The notes below the pieces were generated by a model that saw nothing but the letters and a program-made list of their open reading frames with translations, was not told where the DNA came from and ran no database searches. Positions 11,471 through 23,659 of a DNA stretch of 64,000 nucleotides are shown here, one piece after another (within the stretch, counting starts at the first letter, position 1; each line of letters begins with the position of its first letter). Where the stretch lies: contig WPIO01000048.1 of assembly GCA_009760855.2 (NCBI GenBank), positions 2,017,001-2,081,000 of the forward strand, in the 5' to 3' direction. The position numbers were made by a program, and so were the translations under genes. This DNA comes from Cristatella mucedo (taxonomy: Eukaryota; Bryozoa; Phylactolaemata; Cristatellidae).

Positions 11471-12332
11471 TTTTATTCCTGTTATTATTATCATTTGTGA
11501 GCCTGCTGATCGTTTCGGGTCATTGCTAAATTATGCTTGCTGTTTTGCCGTATTAGCAGGGTAGCACCGAGTTTTCCCAGCTACGCAACTCGAAAACTAT
11601 AGATGCTGAAAAATCGTTTGAATCTACCGGCAATGCAGGTTTTCTTTATCGGCACCCAGACTCTGCTTAATGCCTTGATTAACTCATTGATTCTCAGTGA
11701 TATATGGTCTCCTGGAGACGAGCTCTTTTTAATAGACTCAGTTGAGGTAGCCGCTTTGTATTCACAGACCGTGAGGGAATTACATTAGGGAGATCGTAGA
11801 ACACAAATCCAAACTTGCGTTAGTCGGTGTTAGTTTCATGTAGGTACGAATGAGTGCAATTTACTCAACGCAGAAGGAAGTAAACTCATCGGCCGAACAG
11901 TTAATATCCGGTTAGCTAGATTCATCACTGTTTTCAAACACATTTGTCACATCTTATAAATTTGTTTTGTGTCTGGCTGGCAGGATTTCAGTTTTAGAGC
12001 GAATGCAGAAGCCAAGGCTTTTCATAGCTGGGTGGTGTGACACGGATAAAGTCTTTGAAGCTGGCTAGATTAGCGTCAGACCTAGACATTTTAAAATCGG
12101 TGTTCAGTCGTGTGCTTTACACGACGCACCTTTTGAAGCTTCGCTGTAGATAGTCAATAAGCTCTTGACTCCGCACACAGGCAGATTGTAGAAGAGCTCC
12201 CGAGAACGCGCTTAAGTTTCGCTGTGAATTTCGCGTACGTTCAAAATTATACAAGCATATTACTTTTTGTTTAATTCGATGCATGATTTTCCGGTAGAAA
12301 GAGTTGATCGGCTGATACATCACAGCAACGCA
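11471..12332. other. no feature recognised
   Basis: The ORFs present are short and without family signature. An (ATT)n-derived stretch at 11455-11490 is the tail of the preceding LINE-A. Confidence 0.4.
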
Positions 12333-12562
12333 TACTTTAACTGAGCTACACAGGATACCGCAGCCTTCTTCTTCGCAAATTGTGCAATAAGGCACAAAAG
12401 AACCCGATCCTATTTTTTCGAGGGCATTATTCCTCATGCATTATCTCTTAAGGCTCAGGGAATGCTCATACAAAGGAATTTTTACGCTCAAAAGCGTAAT
12501 AGTAAGTACAAAATTGGAGCTTAAACCCCACTCCAAAGTTCACATGATTTGAGCATATGTCT
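12333..12562 (+). repeat. interspersed repeat family E, copy 2
   Basis: Direct copy of 1-235. It ends just before a LINE-A endonuclease fragment. Confidence 0.6.
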
Positions 12563-12574
12563 TTATATGGCTCA

Positions 12575-13560
12575 ACTTAAGGCTTTTCAATGGAATCCTC
12601 GCCCAATGTGCAAAAAACCCTGGTAATTAGCGACCTTATTTTCGAAAAAGATTGCGACCCGCTCGCCTTGACTGAAACTTGGCTGAAATCGGTAAACTGC
12701 CCGACATTTAGAGACGTTACCCCGGCTGGATTGTCCTTCTTTCACGCCCCTGATCAATCCAAACTGAAGGTGGAGTCGCTATTATCACACGATCGAGCGT
12801 TGGCTTCAAGCCATTGGCAATACCCTCGAAGAAGTCTTTCGAATCTGTTGTCCTGATTTTACCCGAAACAAGCTACTGATGGTGGCAGTTGTCTATCGCC
12901 CACCAGGTACCGAATCTTTCTTTGTCTCAGATTTCCCTGATCACATTTTTATTCCGTGTGCTAGAAATCGATCTTTGCTCATTATAGGTGATCTTAGCAT
13001 TCACTCTGATAACTTATCTGAAGCTTTCAGCACTGAAACTCGTGCACTGACCGACTCGTTATCTCTTATGGCTCATGTGCCTGGCTCTACTCCCATCAAG
13101 AGTAAAGCACTCGACCACATTTTTTCTAATACAAATGCTCCTCGTCATCACCAAATATTGCCAAATCCTGCTTACCTGACTACATGCAGATTTCATTCAG
13201 TCTGCAATGTGTGCCTTCCTTCTCATCTAAAATTGCCTGTTAATAGTGACGCCTCAAGACTCCTGACATCGATACTGTACATGCGAGAATATCTGCTTCA
13301 CCACTACTGCTCAACTCCTTTCCGCTCTGTCATAATCGTAGATTAACAACGATCATCCGAGGAAACTCTAAAACATGGGGTAACACAAGGCTCCGTGTTT
13401 GATCCGGTTCTTTTTATGGTTTATATTTTCCCTCTTGCCGATGTGATTGCCGAGCACAATCTAAGCCTTCACTTCTATGCGGATGACACACAGTTGTACC
13501 TTCGCTTTGATCTCTCCTAGCCCTCCAGAACGTCGAATTCTCTCAACTCCCTTGCTGTAC
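12575..13560 (+). mobile_element. LINE-A copy: endonuclease domain joined to RT motif C
   Basis: Endonuclease (APE-type) motifs are LALTETWLK, VAVVYRPPGTESFF, RSLLIIGDLSIHSDN and ALDHIFSN. At about 13345 the sequence jumps to [17 protein letters not shown] and [11 protein letters not shown]. Here the catalytic YADD is intact but motif A and much of RT are missing. It forms the outer end of the left arm of the inverted duplication. Confidence 0.85.
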
Positions 13561-14497
13561 GTATTTAAGTGCAATACGTCTGAACGTTTCCAAGATGTTT
13601 TAAGAGTCTTCCTTGGATCTAAGATTGGTGAGAGGTACAGTAAAATGGCTTTTTGGTAATAGGATCGGAAGGTACGGCGCGTAGTCTCCTTACGATAAGC
13701 CCTCATCTGCACGCAACCGCAGCGTTGGATGGTTGGAGCGTAGGCTGTTTCAACAAAAACGTTCTTGGCAATAAATACAAGTGAAAATGTTCTCATTTTG
13801 GTATTTTATTTGTTTTAGAGCAACTGTCCTGAAGAAGTTGTGCGACTCTATGCGTCACAGAGCTCACTGCCAATTCGTCATGCATGAAGCAGAAAGCTTC
13901 AAAATTCCAAATGAGATATTTTACGATGTTTGGATAATGGCAGATTTCCTTCAAATGTAATAGTACGAGAACATGCCTACCTGACAATAAAAAGGACTGT
14001 CAGTAGCCCAAGGCTGACAGGAATTAAAGGTTGATTGGGTGACAGAATCATAATTGCTAACCATCATTACCCAGACAATACGTGCGGCTAACATTTATTC
14101 TATAATAAAGCGACGATAAAGCACAACGTAACTTCTATCAAACTTTTTAATGGTGGCAGACCGGTTGCAAACTCTGCCGCTCTACCTGACTTTGCCCATA
14201 CAGGCCTGCAATGATATCCCGGCTTTTCATATGCAGAAGTAGGCAATCATGATAAATTGGCAGAAACATACAGAATATTTAAGTAGCTACGACTTTTGCA
14301 CTCAAGACTCAGGTGTGTATTTGGCAAAGCAAGCCTGTCATCTCGTTTTCGCATTCCTTCATCTGTTGCCAGGTACAGCACTGCCCGGAGCTCCCTGCCC
14401 TCGCTCCAGTAGAGAGAGATCAGCCATCATTGGGATAGAGCATAGAGCTGGTATGTGTGAAAGCAACTGATCGAACTTCATCCAGTATGTAAAATCA
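13561..14497 (-). mobile_element. unclassified repeat family R, copy 1
   Basis: Inverted relative to 20300-21478 and related to 30845-32250. A 73-codon frame here and its counterpart in the other arm are almost identical, but no domain is recognisable. Truncated by LINE-A at 13560. Confidence 0.65.
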
Positions 14498-14516
14498 ATT
14501 TGTATAGCGCCCTTAC

Positions 14517-15335
14517 GTCGACGACTAGGCGTCTCCCGACGAACTGAACGTTCCAATAGGAAACGGCGAGCGAGCGTATAAATATCCGATCGCCTAAAAC
14601 GGCCGTTTGATGCAGCTCTTCGTTTCAGCATATGCTGTTTGGACGGCGGCAAGCCGTGTATTGCTTATGGCTAAAATATCGATACCGTTCGGACAGTACG
14701 TTACACTCGTTAGGCGGCGAATCATGTTATCCTATTGGCTAAAACATCGATTGGTCGCTTGCGTAGCGCCTTAAGCGAATAAACTACAGTTATATTGTAC
14801 AATTTACAGCTGGCTGCAAGAGAATCAGCTCCCTAGAGTCAATGACGCGCTCTGTACCGTTCGCGCAACACGTAGCAGGTGCAACGCTATGACTTGCGTG
14901 AAAAAGCACAAAGTAAATCCATCGGGGCCACTGGTTAGTCATTCTACTGGTTGATAGTTTTTCCCAAGTCATGCACGTTTAAGCACGCAGAGGACGCGGG
15001 AACACAAGAACAGAGCCCGAGTGTGCACAGGGCAAGATGAGCGGAAGAGATAGGTAGTTATATGAGACAAGTGCCGCAAACTAAATACAGGAGGTGACAT
15101 AAGCTGAAAGTGAATTGTGGGCTTTAGAAAAAGGCGAAACCCTCGAGGCTCGAATACGACTAGACGATCCGAATGAAATGCTAACCTTATAAACAGACAG
15201 CAAGGAGCCGGCGAGCAGAAGAGTGAGTGCTGCAAATGGAGATGCTGCTCGATGGAACGGCAAGAAGAAGCAGCACGTGGATGGTGTGCTGGTGCGTAGC
15301 GAGTCAGGAAAACTCAGACAGGAATGCGGCCAGAT
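14517..15335 (-). mobile_element. unclassified repeat family C, copy 2
   Basis: The reverse complement is very similar to 28310-29150. It includes a 60-codon frame (MTWEKLSTSRMTNQWPRWIY then FVLFHASHSVAPATCC) matched nearly residue for residue at 28649-28831. Just beyond, 15336-15450 contains tandem GTTAATGT-like units. Confidence 0.6.
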
Positions 15336-15704
15336 TTTAATTAGACGTTATGTTAATGTCAATGAGATGTTAATGTTTATGTTAATTCACGTTACATTGT
15401 GTTAATTAGGTTTTAATCAGTACGACAAGATGTTAATAGAAATATCTTTATAGCCGAAATGTTATCAGGTTGGTAATTTGGTTGGCGGTCGGCATTATTT
15501 CAGCGTCAGGAAGTTGAAAGCAGCGGGTTGTCAACGTCAACTACTGATCTAGTTGTTCAAGAGATTTGTTTATTTAGGAAGAGAGAAAAACGGATTTGAC
15601 ATCAGCGACGCTCGTTTGAAATATATTTTCTGTGCATGTAATACCATGAGAGGGAGTGTGAAATAGCTTGGTTTTAAAAATATGCATCGCTATTCTTGGA
15701 AGTG

Positions 15705-15795
15705 ATGATAATAGTAATAAACAATTCGTAGAGCGCCCTCAGAGGACTTAATTTCTTTCTAGGTACTTTAAATGTAATGCAAAAGAAGCACTGTA
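15705..15795 (-). mobile_element. LINE-A solo 3' end
   Basis: Plus strand AATAGTAATAA, then GAGCGCCCTCAGAGGACTTA, then TTTCTAGGTACTTTAAAT: the reversed LINE-A terminus and tail. Confidence 0.8.
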
Positions 15796-16155
15796 GATAT
15801 ACCGACGGTAGCCGAGCACGTAAGCAATAGAGAGCACCAATACGTTAATATGACAAGCCAGTCAATAGGGTACAGCGGTAATTTTTTGTCGCCGCCGAGG
15901 ACTAAAGGTATCCAGTAGCAGCCATAGCGTATGACTCACTTTGAAGAAGCCTACAGTACAATTAACTGACAATGATGTGAAGTAGACTTTTTACAACGCC
16001 CAACCGCAGACTACGACATCCCGGCTCTGTATCGTGATAGAACAGGAGCAGCGAATAATATCTAGGTAATAATAATCTGGTTGATGTACGTGCCAACTTT
16101 GCCTAGCTCTAATAAGCACTTAAAGCTATGCATTGTTTAGATATATCAGCTAGAG

Positions 16156-16519
16156 CGAAAGTGCAAAGTCCAGAATAGTCAGACGTTGTTCCAAGGATCC
16201 TATAAATGTCAGCGAGCAGCTCTGTTTGCCCTCAAGAATGCCGGAAATTCAGGTGGGAGACGCTTTATTTCGGGGGTAGACTAGTCTTTTCGGATACCAG
16301 CACCTCCACCTCCCCTGTGCTACAGCTATTAGTCCTAAATAGCGCGGATATTGCACTTTCGTTTTTTTAAGTAGGCTTTTAAGCATTTTACTAACCGTAT
16401 GTAACATTAGGTAACTGTATAAAACAGTATCTTTGGGCTGAGTTATGGCTTTAGAGAGCTCTGACTTAGTTCACTGTAATGTGGCTCACGCCTTATAAAT
16501 CAGGTCCTGGGTTTGAGCG
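16156..16519. other. spacer of the inverted duplication, nothing recognised
   Basis: No gene or known repeat seen. Confidence 0.4.
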
Positions 16520-17755
16520 CTTCGTAAGGCAAACCTTATGTTATTCGTGCAGGTTTTGGCAAAGTTTGGTAACGATTTTCTATGAGTAACCTATTGAATA
16601 AGCCTATTCAATAAGTTTTTTCGTCTTTCACTTGTAGATGCTAGGTGATTCAATAACCTTATTTACATAGCGCCTGAAGAGCTTAACAAGCTATCGCCAG
16701 AGACTGCAGTAGATGATAAAGAATCGCCCACTGCAGAACTTGAACCCATGACCTGTGACGTGGGAAACGAGTAACTAACCCCCGGGCTGTGAAATAAATA
16801 TTTTTTTTTTATAAAACTAACAGCTGCACCTCCGTGCTTCTACCCTCTTGTACGACTGACTAATTCTCAAGTACTATCTTAAAACCATTAACCAGATGCT
16901 TCTTTAAACATTTCCTGACGCTTTATCGCCTGTTATCCATGACGGTAAACTTGATAGAATTTCTGAGCCCACTCGGAAAATTTAAATGAATACTTTTTGC
17001 CTTTGATTCTTGAAGCAGTGCTTTTGATGGCAGTATATTCTGTTGAATATATAAAGTAGAGACGCGATACAGCTTCATGTGTCATTAAGAGACCTTATAG
17101 ACTAGCATTTAAAAATAATAAAGATTGTAAGTGTATGGACATTAGCACCTAGAAAACGGGATAGAACCTTTTAACATTTAGTGCTGAGATTTTTTATAAG
17201 TGCATATCTATTTTTAAGCGTATTCTTCACGAAGGCATCGGTAAATGTATTAGCTTTTCATTAGCTATTACACGGTAAATGTACCGTTCTCGAATGATGC
17301 ATTTCTACACTTAAGAGTCAAGTGAAGTGTTCTTTATAGCTTTCCGCGTGCTAAAGATAACATGAAACTGACCTATAGAGGAAAATATATAAACTGACTT
17401 TCTTTTTTTTGGTGGGGAAAACGACGGATTGCATGAGTCGAACGTAACTCAACTGCCAAAAAGATAGGCGCGTATTGAATTCCTCTGCTTTGGCCCGGCT
17501 TTGACCTCTAATTGTCTTGCTGGAGAAAAAAGGAGCGGAACGATTCCGAATCGTAGCTGACGCAGCGACTTCAGCAATCTTCGTGAGTGCGTGAGACATC
17601 TAATAAAATCATCTTCAACTGCCTCTACTGTACTTTACACCCAGTTGTCGGCTCCGAGTTTTCGTGTCGTACAATACGCGAGTGGTCAATTTTTCAACAT
17701 GCTTGAAGGATCTTTCGCTTAACGCGGCAAATATAAACGTTTCAGCATGTTGATT
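16520..17755 (-). mobile_element. unclassified repeat family D, copy 2
   Basis: The reverse complement matches 25035-26060 and 1200-2045. It contains SINE-1 at the same site as copy 1 and lacks the final third of the family. The 82-codon minus-strand frame at 17351-17599 is not conserved as a frame in copy 3. Confidence 0.55.
16641..16797 (-). mobile_element. SINE-1 inside family D copy 2
   Basis: Plus strand shows the reversed body (TATCGCCAGAGACTGCAGTA) and reversed box B region (GCAGAACTTGAACCCATGACC). Confidence 0.65.
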
Positions 17756-17869
17756 ATTTGCTCGCTTATATCAGATGCTCGTGCTGGAGAGTAGCTATCA
17801 ACTACTTACACGACCATGCCAATATTCGGGTTAGAGTGACTCAAGGTAATTTCGAATACTTTTGCAGGT

Positions 17870-19220
17870 AATGTATCTCCGTCTGTAACTCCACAAAGTC
17901 ATAAAGACCATGTGGGTGTTACGCAGGAGAGTTTTGCATAGCGCACTCACAGCCTAAGCAGCTTTCGGTGCGCATTCGGTAGCCAACAGACTTCGTCTCA
18001 CGCAAAAAAGAGAAAGTGGGAAGCATACCAGAATCAGGAGACCAGTTGAGGTAGTGAGTAGCATGGAAGTAGCAGCTCAGAACCGCTGAAAAGGATGAGC
18101 CATAGTCGGAAGTAGTTGAGCAGCTGTCGTTTCGTAAGAGCTATGGAAGTGAGTTCCACAGCCTAGGACCTGCAGAACTAAAGCTTCTGTCGCCGACGGT
18201 CTACGTGGCAACGACGACGGAAATGTCACTGTCCTAGCTCTGCTAGATCTGTCTGATGTCTTCGACACCATTGATCATGATGTTCTGCTTGAACGATTGA
18301 AAACAACGATCGGTCTGGCAGACGAATGGTTTCAATCGTACTTGGCTGATCGTGTTCAATCCGTGTGGTGGGGGTCAGGTCTCACACACGAGAAGGGTCA
18401 CCTGTGGAGTCCCTCAAGGGTCTGTACTTGGTCCCTTGCTGTTCTCCATTTACACACAACCTCTGGGAAAAGTGATTAAGGCCAATGAATTAGATATCAC
18501 TTTCAAGCTAACGATACTCAGTTGTATTTGTCATTCAAACTATCGGAATATGCTGCAGCAACTAAAAAATTGAATGCTTGCCTCGCTGATATTCGATCCT
18601 GGTTGTCGGAAAACTTCCTGAAATTAAATGACGATTAAACAGAACTGCTGCTCATAGGACACCATAAGCGTGTAGCTGGATTAAAAGGCTTTGCTCTTCT
18701 AATAGGTGACGCTATCGTGCGACCATCACCACGTGCTCAAAATTTAGGTGTTGTTTTCGACAACTGCCTCAATTTTAAAAGCTTCATTCAGAAGACTGCG
18801 TCTGCAGCTAGCTATCACGTCCAGTCCCTATCCAAGATTAGGAGCTGTCGTCCACAGTGGCTTGCACAAGATTTAACTAGCTCCTTAGTTATGTCTCAGC
18901 TTGATTATTGCAATTCCCTATTGGCTGGTCTACCAAAAAAAGCGATTAGGCCACTGCAGCTGACTATGAATATGGCTGCAAGGCTAGTCTTCAAGTCCCA
19001 GAAGTTTGAACACGAGTTTCCTTTGCTAAAAGAGCTAAGATGGATGCCGATTGACCAACGGATTCAGAGCAAGGTTCTTACGTTGACCCACAAGGCCAGC
19101 CACGGCTTGGCTCCTTCGTACCTAGCTGAATTGCTGCATCAGTTTTAGCCAGTTCGCGCTCTCAGGTCCTGTGTGGACAATAAATTAGCTGTCCCATTCC
19201 TCCGCTTAAAGACCATTGGA
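17870..19220 (-). mobile_element. LINE-B insertion with inverted 5' half (twin-priming structure)
   Basis: 17870-18203 is the LINE-B 3' end on the minus strand, beginning at the codons for TVGDRSFSS. 18204-19219 is the RT and C-terminal region on the plus strand: [40 protein letters not shown] (after a frameshift), KANDTQLY where YADD should be, QLDYCNSLLAGLPKKAIRPL, and ending at LKTIG. The plus-strand part stops exactly where the minus-strand part starts in element coordinates. Inactive. Confidence 0.8.
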
Positions 19221-20084
19221 CTCTCAACTAATTTTTCTGAATCAAAGCAATTTTAAGCAACATTCATTACTAAGTCATTCTAGAGAGCTTATTGTCTCGC
19301 GACTAACCCACTCGCCTCTGCAGTCAGTTAAGTTGCATTCGTCCTGACCTAGTTTGACACAGGCTCCAGCTGGGTCTACCTGGGAGATCTCAAATAAGGT
19401 GGGCGTGGTTTGGCCTAGCTGGGGTCTATGGCGAGTGAGACTCTGTTCACCCACGTGAGAAGTGCATACTAGTCAGGATTTCCCTCACACCAGTGGCTGC
19501 TCAGACTTAGCTAATCAAGCCGGGGTTCGACGAGTTCCCAAAACCCGCCGACATCCGCCGTCATCCGCCGCATTTCACCACGCAACAAAAGAAATCCTGT
19601 TCGAAAAGTGTGTTGATTGCATGTGAAAGCACACTCTGCTACGATTGCACGTACTAAATTTCACTGGCATTGGCACGGCCGTTCTCGTGCAATGTACTGC
19701 AAGCGACTGCAGTAATTCGAGCAATACCGAAATCCACTTCAATCCCCCGAATCCATCACGAACAAATTTGAAATAAATTTCGCCGAGCTCTGGTCTTTAT
19801 TGCATATTAAAGTGCGCCGTGCTGCATGTACAGCTACGTAAAATAAAAGAAAGTGCCTCCTCGTACTGTGGCAATGGGCGGCAATCGCCTGAAATTGTCT
19901 GGGAAGCTACCACAATCCACTCTATTCCACTGCCAATCATCCTCAAATCGCCATCGCGAAGCTCTAATTGACACTGAATATAGGAATAGACTCAGTTCAA
20001 AGTGCACCCACAAAATTTTGCTCCATTGTGCACACGCTTTCTCATGCAATGCACTGCAATCGACTGCGTCGTGTAAGTAGTTGC
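19221..20084. other. unannotated, contains a short direct repeat
   Basis: CTCGTGCAATGTACTGCAAG near 19694 recurs in diverged form (CTCATGCAATGCACTGCAAT) near 20041, about 350 bp apart. Otherwise no feature. Confidence 0.35.
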
Positions 20085-20299
20085 TACCTGATATAGCTAA
20101 ACATTGCGTAGCTTTAAGGGTTCATTAAAGCTATTTAAAGAGCTATGCAAAGTTGGCATGTACATCAACCAGATTATTACCGCATAGATATTATCTGCTG
20201 TTTATTAACTATCGCGATTAAGAGCCGGTGATGTCGTAGTCTGCGGTTGGGCGGCAAAAATAGCCCAATTCACGTCATTGTCAGTCAGTTGTACTGATT

Positions 20300-21478
20300 T
20301 TACAAACTGGATGAAGTTCGATCAGTTGCTTTCACACATACCAGCTCTATGCTCTATCCCAATGATGGCTGATCTCTCTCTACTGGAGCGAGGGCAGGGA
20401 GCTCCGGGCAGTGCTGTACCTGGCAACAGATGAAGGAATGCGAAAACGAGATGACAGGCTTGCTTTGCCAAATACACACCTGAGTCTTGAGTGCAAAAGT
20501 CGTAGCTACTTAAATAATCTGTATGTTTCTGCCAATTTATCATGATTGCCTACTTCTGCATATGAAAAGCCGGGATATCATTGCAGGATTGTATGGGCAA
20601 AGTCAGGTAGCGTGGCAGAGTTTGCAACCGGTCTGACACTATTAAGAAGTTTGATAGAAGTTACGTTGTGCTTTATCGTCGCTTTATTATAGAATAAATG
20701 TTAGCCGCACGTATTGTCTGGGTAATGATGGTTAGCAATTATGATTCTGTCACCCAATCAACCTTTAATTCCTGTCAGCCTTGGGCTACTGACAGTCCTT
20801 TTTATTGTCAGGTAGGCATGTTCTCGTACTATTACATTTGAAGGAAATCTGCCATTGTCCTGAACTGCTACTTCTATGCTACTCACTACCTCAACTGCTC
20901 TCCTAACTCTGCTATGCTTCCCACTTTCTCTTTGTTGCGTGAGACGAAGTCTGTTGGCTACCGAATGCGTACCGAAAGCCGCTTAGGCTGTGAGTGCGCT
21001 ATACAAAACTCTCCTGCGTAACGCCCACATGGTCTTTATGACTTTGTGGAGTTACTGAAGGAGATACATTATCCAAACATCGTAAAATATCTCATTTGGA
21101 ATTTTGAAGCTTTCTGCTTCATGCATGACGAATTGGCAGTGAGCTCTGTGACGCATAGAGTCGCACAACTTCTTCAGGACAGTTGCTCTAAAACAAATAA
21201 AATACCAAAATGAGAACATTTTTACTTGTATTTATTGCCAAGAACGTTTTCGTTGAAACAGCCTACGCTCCAACCATCCAACGCTGCGGTTTCGTGCAGA
21301 TGAGGGCTTATCGTAAGGAAACTACGCGTCCCAACTTCCGCTCCTATTCCCAAAAAGCCATTTTCCTGTACCTCTCACCAACCTTAGATCCAAGGAAGAC
21401 TCTTAAAACAGCTTGGAAACGTTCAGACGTATTGCACTTAAATACTTACAGCAAGGGAGTTGAGAGAATTCGACGTTC
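20300..21478 (+). mobile_element. unclassified repeat family R, copy 2
   Basis: Same orientation as 30845-32250. Shared landmarks are TTGCTTTCACACATACCAGC, ACGTTGTGCTTTATCG, a GTCACCCAATCAACC-like block and GTCGCACAACTTCTTCAGG. Interrupted by a LINE-B 3' end at 20857-21070. Confidence 0.65.
20857..21070 (+). mobile_element. LINE-B 3' end nested in family R
   Basis: CTACTTCTATGCTACTCACTA, trimmed here to its first part CTACTTCTATGC, then CACTTTCTCTTTGTTGCGTG and CTTTATGACTTTGTGGAGTT. The left arm of the inverted duplication lacks it (ATCTGCCATT is joined to ATCCAAACATCG there), so the insertion is younger than the duplication. Confidence 0.8.
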
Positions 21479-22575
21479 TGGAGGGCTAGGAGAGATCAAA
21501 GCAAAGGCACAGCTGCGTGTCATCCACATAGAAGTGAAGGCTTAGATTGTGCTCGGCAATCACATCGGCAAGAGGGAAAGTACAAACCGTGAAAAGAACC
21601 GGATCAAACACGGAGCCCTGAGTTACCCCATGTTTTAGAGTTTCCTTGGGTGATATTTGTCCATTCACAGCAACACTGTGGATTCTCCCACTGGAATGGG
21701 ACCTGAACCGTTGAGATAGGACCTGAAACATTGTAGAGCAGTGCCAATGATGCCCAGGCGAGATGAAAGGCGCTCAAAAAGGACTTGGTGATCGATAGTA
21801 CCAAAAGCTGCCAAAGGATTGAGCAAAGAAAGCTTAGATATTCCACCCTAAGTAGGTCGTTATATACATAGGAGCAAAGCAAAGCAAAGCTGACTCTATA
21901 GGGTGATTAGCTTTGAAGCCAGACTGGAACTTACTAGATTTGAAGCTTCAATAGATGAGTCAAGCTGGTCTGCCACGACTCGTTCCGGTGTATTTGATAG
22001 AAATAGAATGGAGACTGGGTGGAAGTCGCTAAAGTTCTCTTGGTCTAGTGTTGCTCTCTCAACTCCCTTGCAGCATATATTGATGACATTCGCACATTGA
22101 TGGAAGCAGATTTTCTTAAATTCAAACTCGTCGAGCAAGTCAGCTAATGTCATGTCGTAGCAGAGGCGAAACAGATATTCTCGCACGGAGAACATCGATG
22201 TCAAGGGTCTTGAGGTTTCGCGATTCATAGGCAATTTTAGAGAAGGAGGAGAAGGAGGAGGACACATAATGTAGACTGAATGAGATTGGCATGTGGTCAG
22301 AAAAGCAGGATTTGATAGTAATTCGTGATGACAGAGTGCAATTGTGTGAGAAAATATGGTCGAGCGTGTGACCCTTGATGTAAGTAGGGCCATGCACAAG
22401 AGGCAGTGAGTCACTCAATGCACGAAATTCAGCGCTAAAGGTGTCCGATAAGTTATCACTGTGAAGTATCCGAGGATCGATTTCTTTCACACAGAATGGA
22501 AACAAAATCGGAGAAATCGGAGATAAAGGAAGACTCTGTACCTGGTGGGCGATAGACTACTGCCACCATCGGTAA
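21479..22575 (-). mobile_element. LINE-A copy: endonuclease to RT, rearranged
   Basis: On the minus strand: VAVVYRPPG-type endonuclease start, HSDNLSDTFSAEFRALSDS, TYIKGHTLDHIFSHNC, then [47 protein letters not shown] and HFYVDDTQLCL (YADD changed to YVDD). A short piece of the RT coding region lies in the opposite orientation at 22048-22128, an internal rearrangement. Confidence 0.82.
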
Positions 22576-23480
22576 ATAAAATTAACACGACGGTAAACCT
22601 GACTTTAAGTAAGATAATTTTTGCGGCCACTACGCTAGCATTGTGCACATTCAATTTTAAGCACATTTAAAGTACTCGGTTGTAATTTGTACAGTTCTGG
22701 TCGTATTTTTTAAAGTCTTTGCTAGCAGCTGATGAGCAGCCATTAAAGCCCCTTTTGATTAACATATGGCAACAGCAGGCACAGAAGATGACACATCCTG
22801 CAGGTAATGTAACAATAATCTGCTATCATATCGAATGCGCCAACTCGGGCCAAAGATTCGTCGCCCACTCAGAATGTGAGCGTGTCTGATTTTAGAAAGA
22901 GAATGCCCAATCTGCTAGCCATCTAGATCAGCTGCGGCAGCCTCATTTGTCAAATACTGTAGCACGTGCAGGCGTGTCTATATATGGCGTTGGACTCTGC
23001 TAGCATATTAGGTTGTTATCATATTTATCTCAGCAAACTTGTCCGGCAGTATCAGTGTTCTCCCTGCTGCTCAATCGTCGCTTTAGTGACAAGCAAGCCG
23101 TTCTCAGCCTCTCAGACGCTGTCCACAAGTAAGCATGCAAAAAATAAGTTGGTTGAACAGTGCTAAAAGTCTAGGGAGAAACACGGTATGAAATAGATAG
23201 ACTAAAGCAGGGTGCTGGTGACTTTTGCATTCAGTTTTGCACTGAGTTTATTGCCCCGAGCACTTTCGTGCACACAAACTTAATAGGATGATTGGTGGAG
23301 CTCAATAGCGACACAATTCTCTCAGTGTGGTTAGAACGCTTTGGAAATTGTGTATTTAAATGGATTACAATTTATTCGGCTTGGTATTTGGGGAATAGTA
23401 ATGTGCATTTAAAGATTTCTTTCACAAAATTATCGTTTGAGAATTTGAAGGTGCATTCGTTGCACACTGCCAGTACTTAC
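22576..23480. other. no feature recognised
   Basis: AT-rich. I searched the minus strand here for the C-terminal exon of the Elongin C-like copy and did not find it. Confidence 0.4.
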
Positions 23481-23659
23481 GGACACATATGGAGACGTAT
23501 CTCACTTCGCTCATTGTCAGCCAAAGGATGTGGACCTCCGAGCATATTCCTAATAGTCGATGAGGCCAAGGCATACTCTCTCTTTAAAATGAATTCGTGA
23601 CCATCCATTGATATTAGTGTGACGTACATCGAGTTCGGGCCGAAAGAGTCGCCAGTAAC
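23481..23659 (-). CDS. Elongin C-like exon, copy 1
   Basis: Elongin C is the small BTB/Skp1-fold adaptor of Elongin BC, which links Cullin-2/5 ubiquitin ligases to BC-box proteins and is part of the Elongin elongation factor. Read on the minus strand, this exon starts after GTTATAG and ends at GTAAGT (179 bp, phase 0 to phase 2). It encodes [20 protein letters not shown] followed by [20 protein letters not shown], then [16 protein letters not shown]. Elongin C has the same order: GPDAMYV-x-LIS-x-DGHEFIVKREHAL, then TI-x-AML-x-GPG, then an acidic loop before EIPSHVL. The region after the loop (residues about 50-59) is diverged. No exon for the C-terminal half was found on either side. It could be a live paralogue or a pseudogene whose exon is still open. 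The acceptor side has been expanded by CA repeats. Confidence 0.68.

Larger units (their letters stand above)
14498..15952. repeat. insert present only in the left arm of the inverted duplication
   Basis: In the right arm the flanks are directly joined (TTGTACT next to GATTTTAC). The insert holds family C copy 2 and a LINE-A 3' end. No clear target duplication is visible, so it may instead be a segment lost from the right arm. Confidence 0.6.
13345..16155 (+). repeat. left arm of a large inverted duplication (with a 1.46-kb insert)
   Basis: From the LINE-A/R junction at about 13560 to 14497, and again at 15953-16155, the sequence is the reverse complement of 20085-21660. The same abnormal LINE-A to R junction (CAACTCCCTTGCTGTA followed by AAGTGCAATACGTC) occurs in both arms, so the arms were copied together rather than assembled twice. 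The left arm is interrupted at 14498-15952 by family C and a LINE-A 3' end. Confidence 0.8.
20085..22575 (-). repeat. right arm of the large inverted duplication
   Basis: Reverse-complement counterpart of 12575-16155. It lacks the 1.46-kb insert of the left arm but has a private LINE-B 3' end (20857-21070) and retains more of LINE-A. The arms are separated by about 3.9 kb. Confidence 0.8.
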
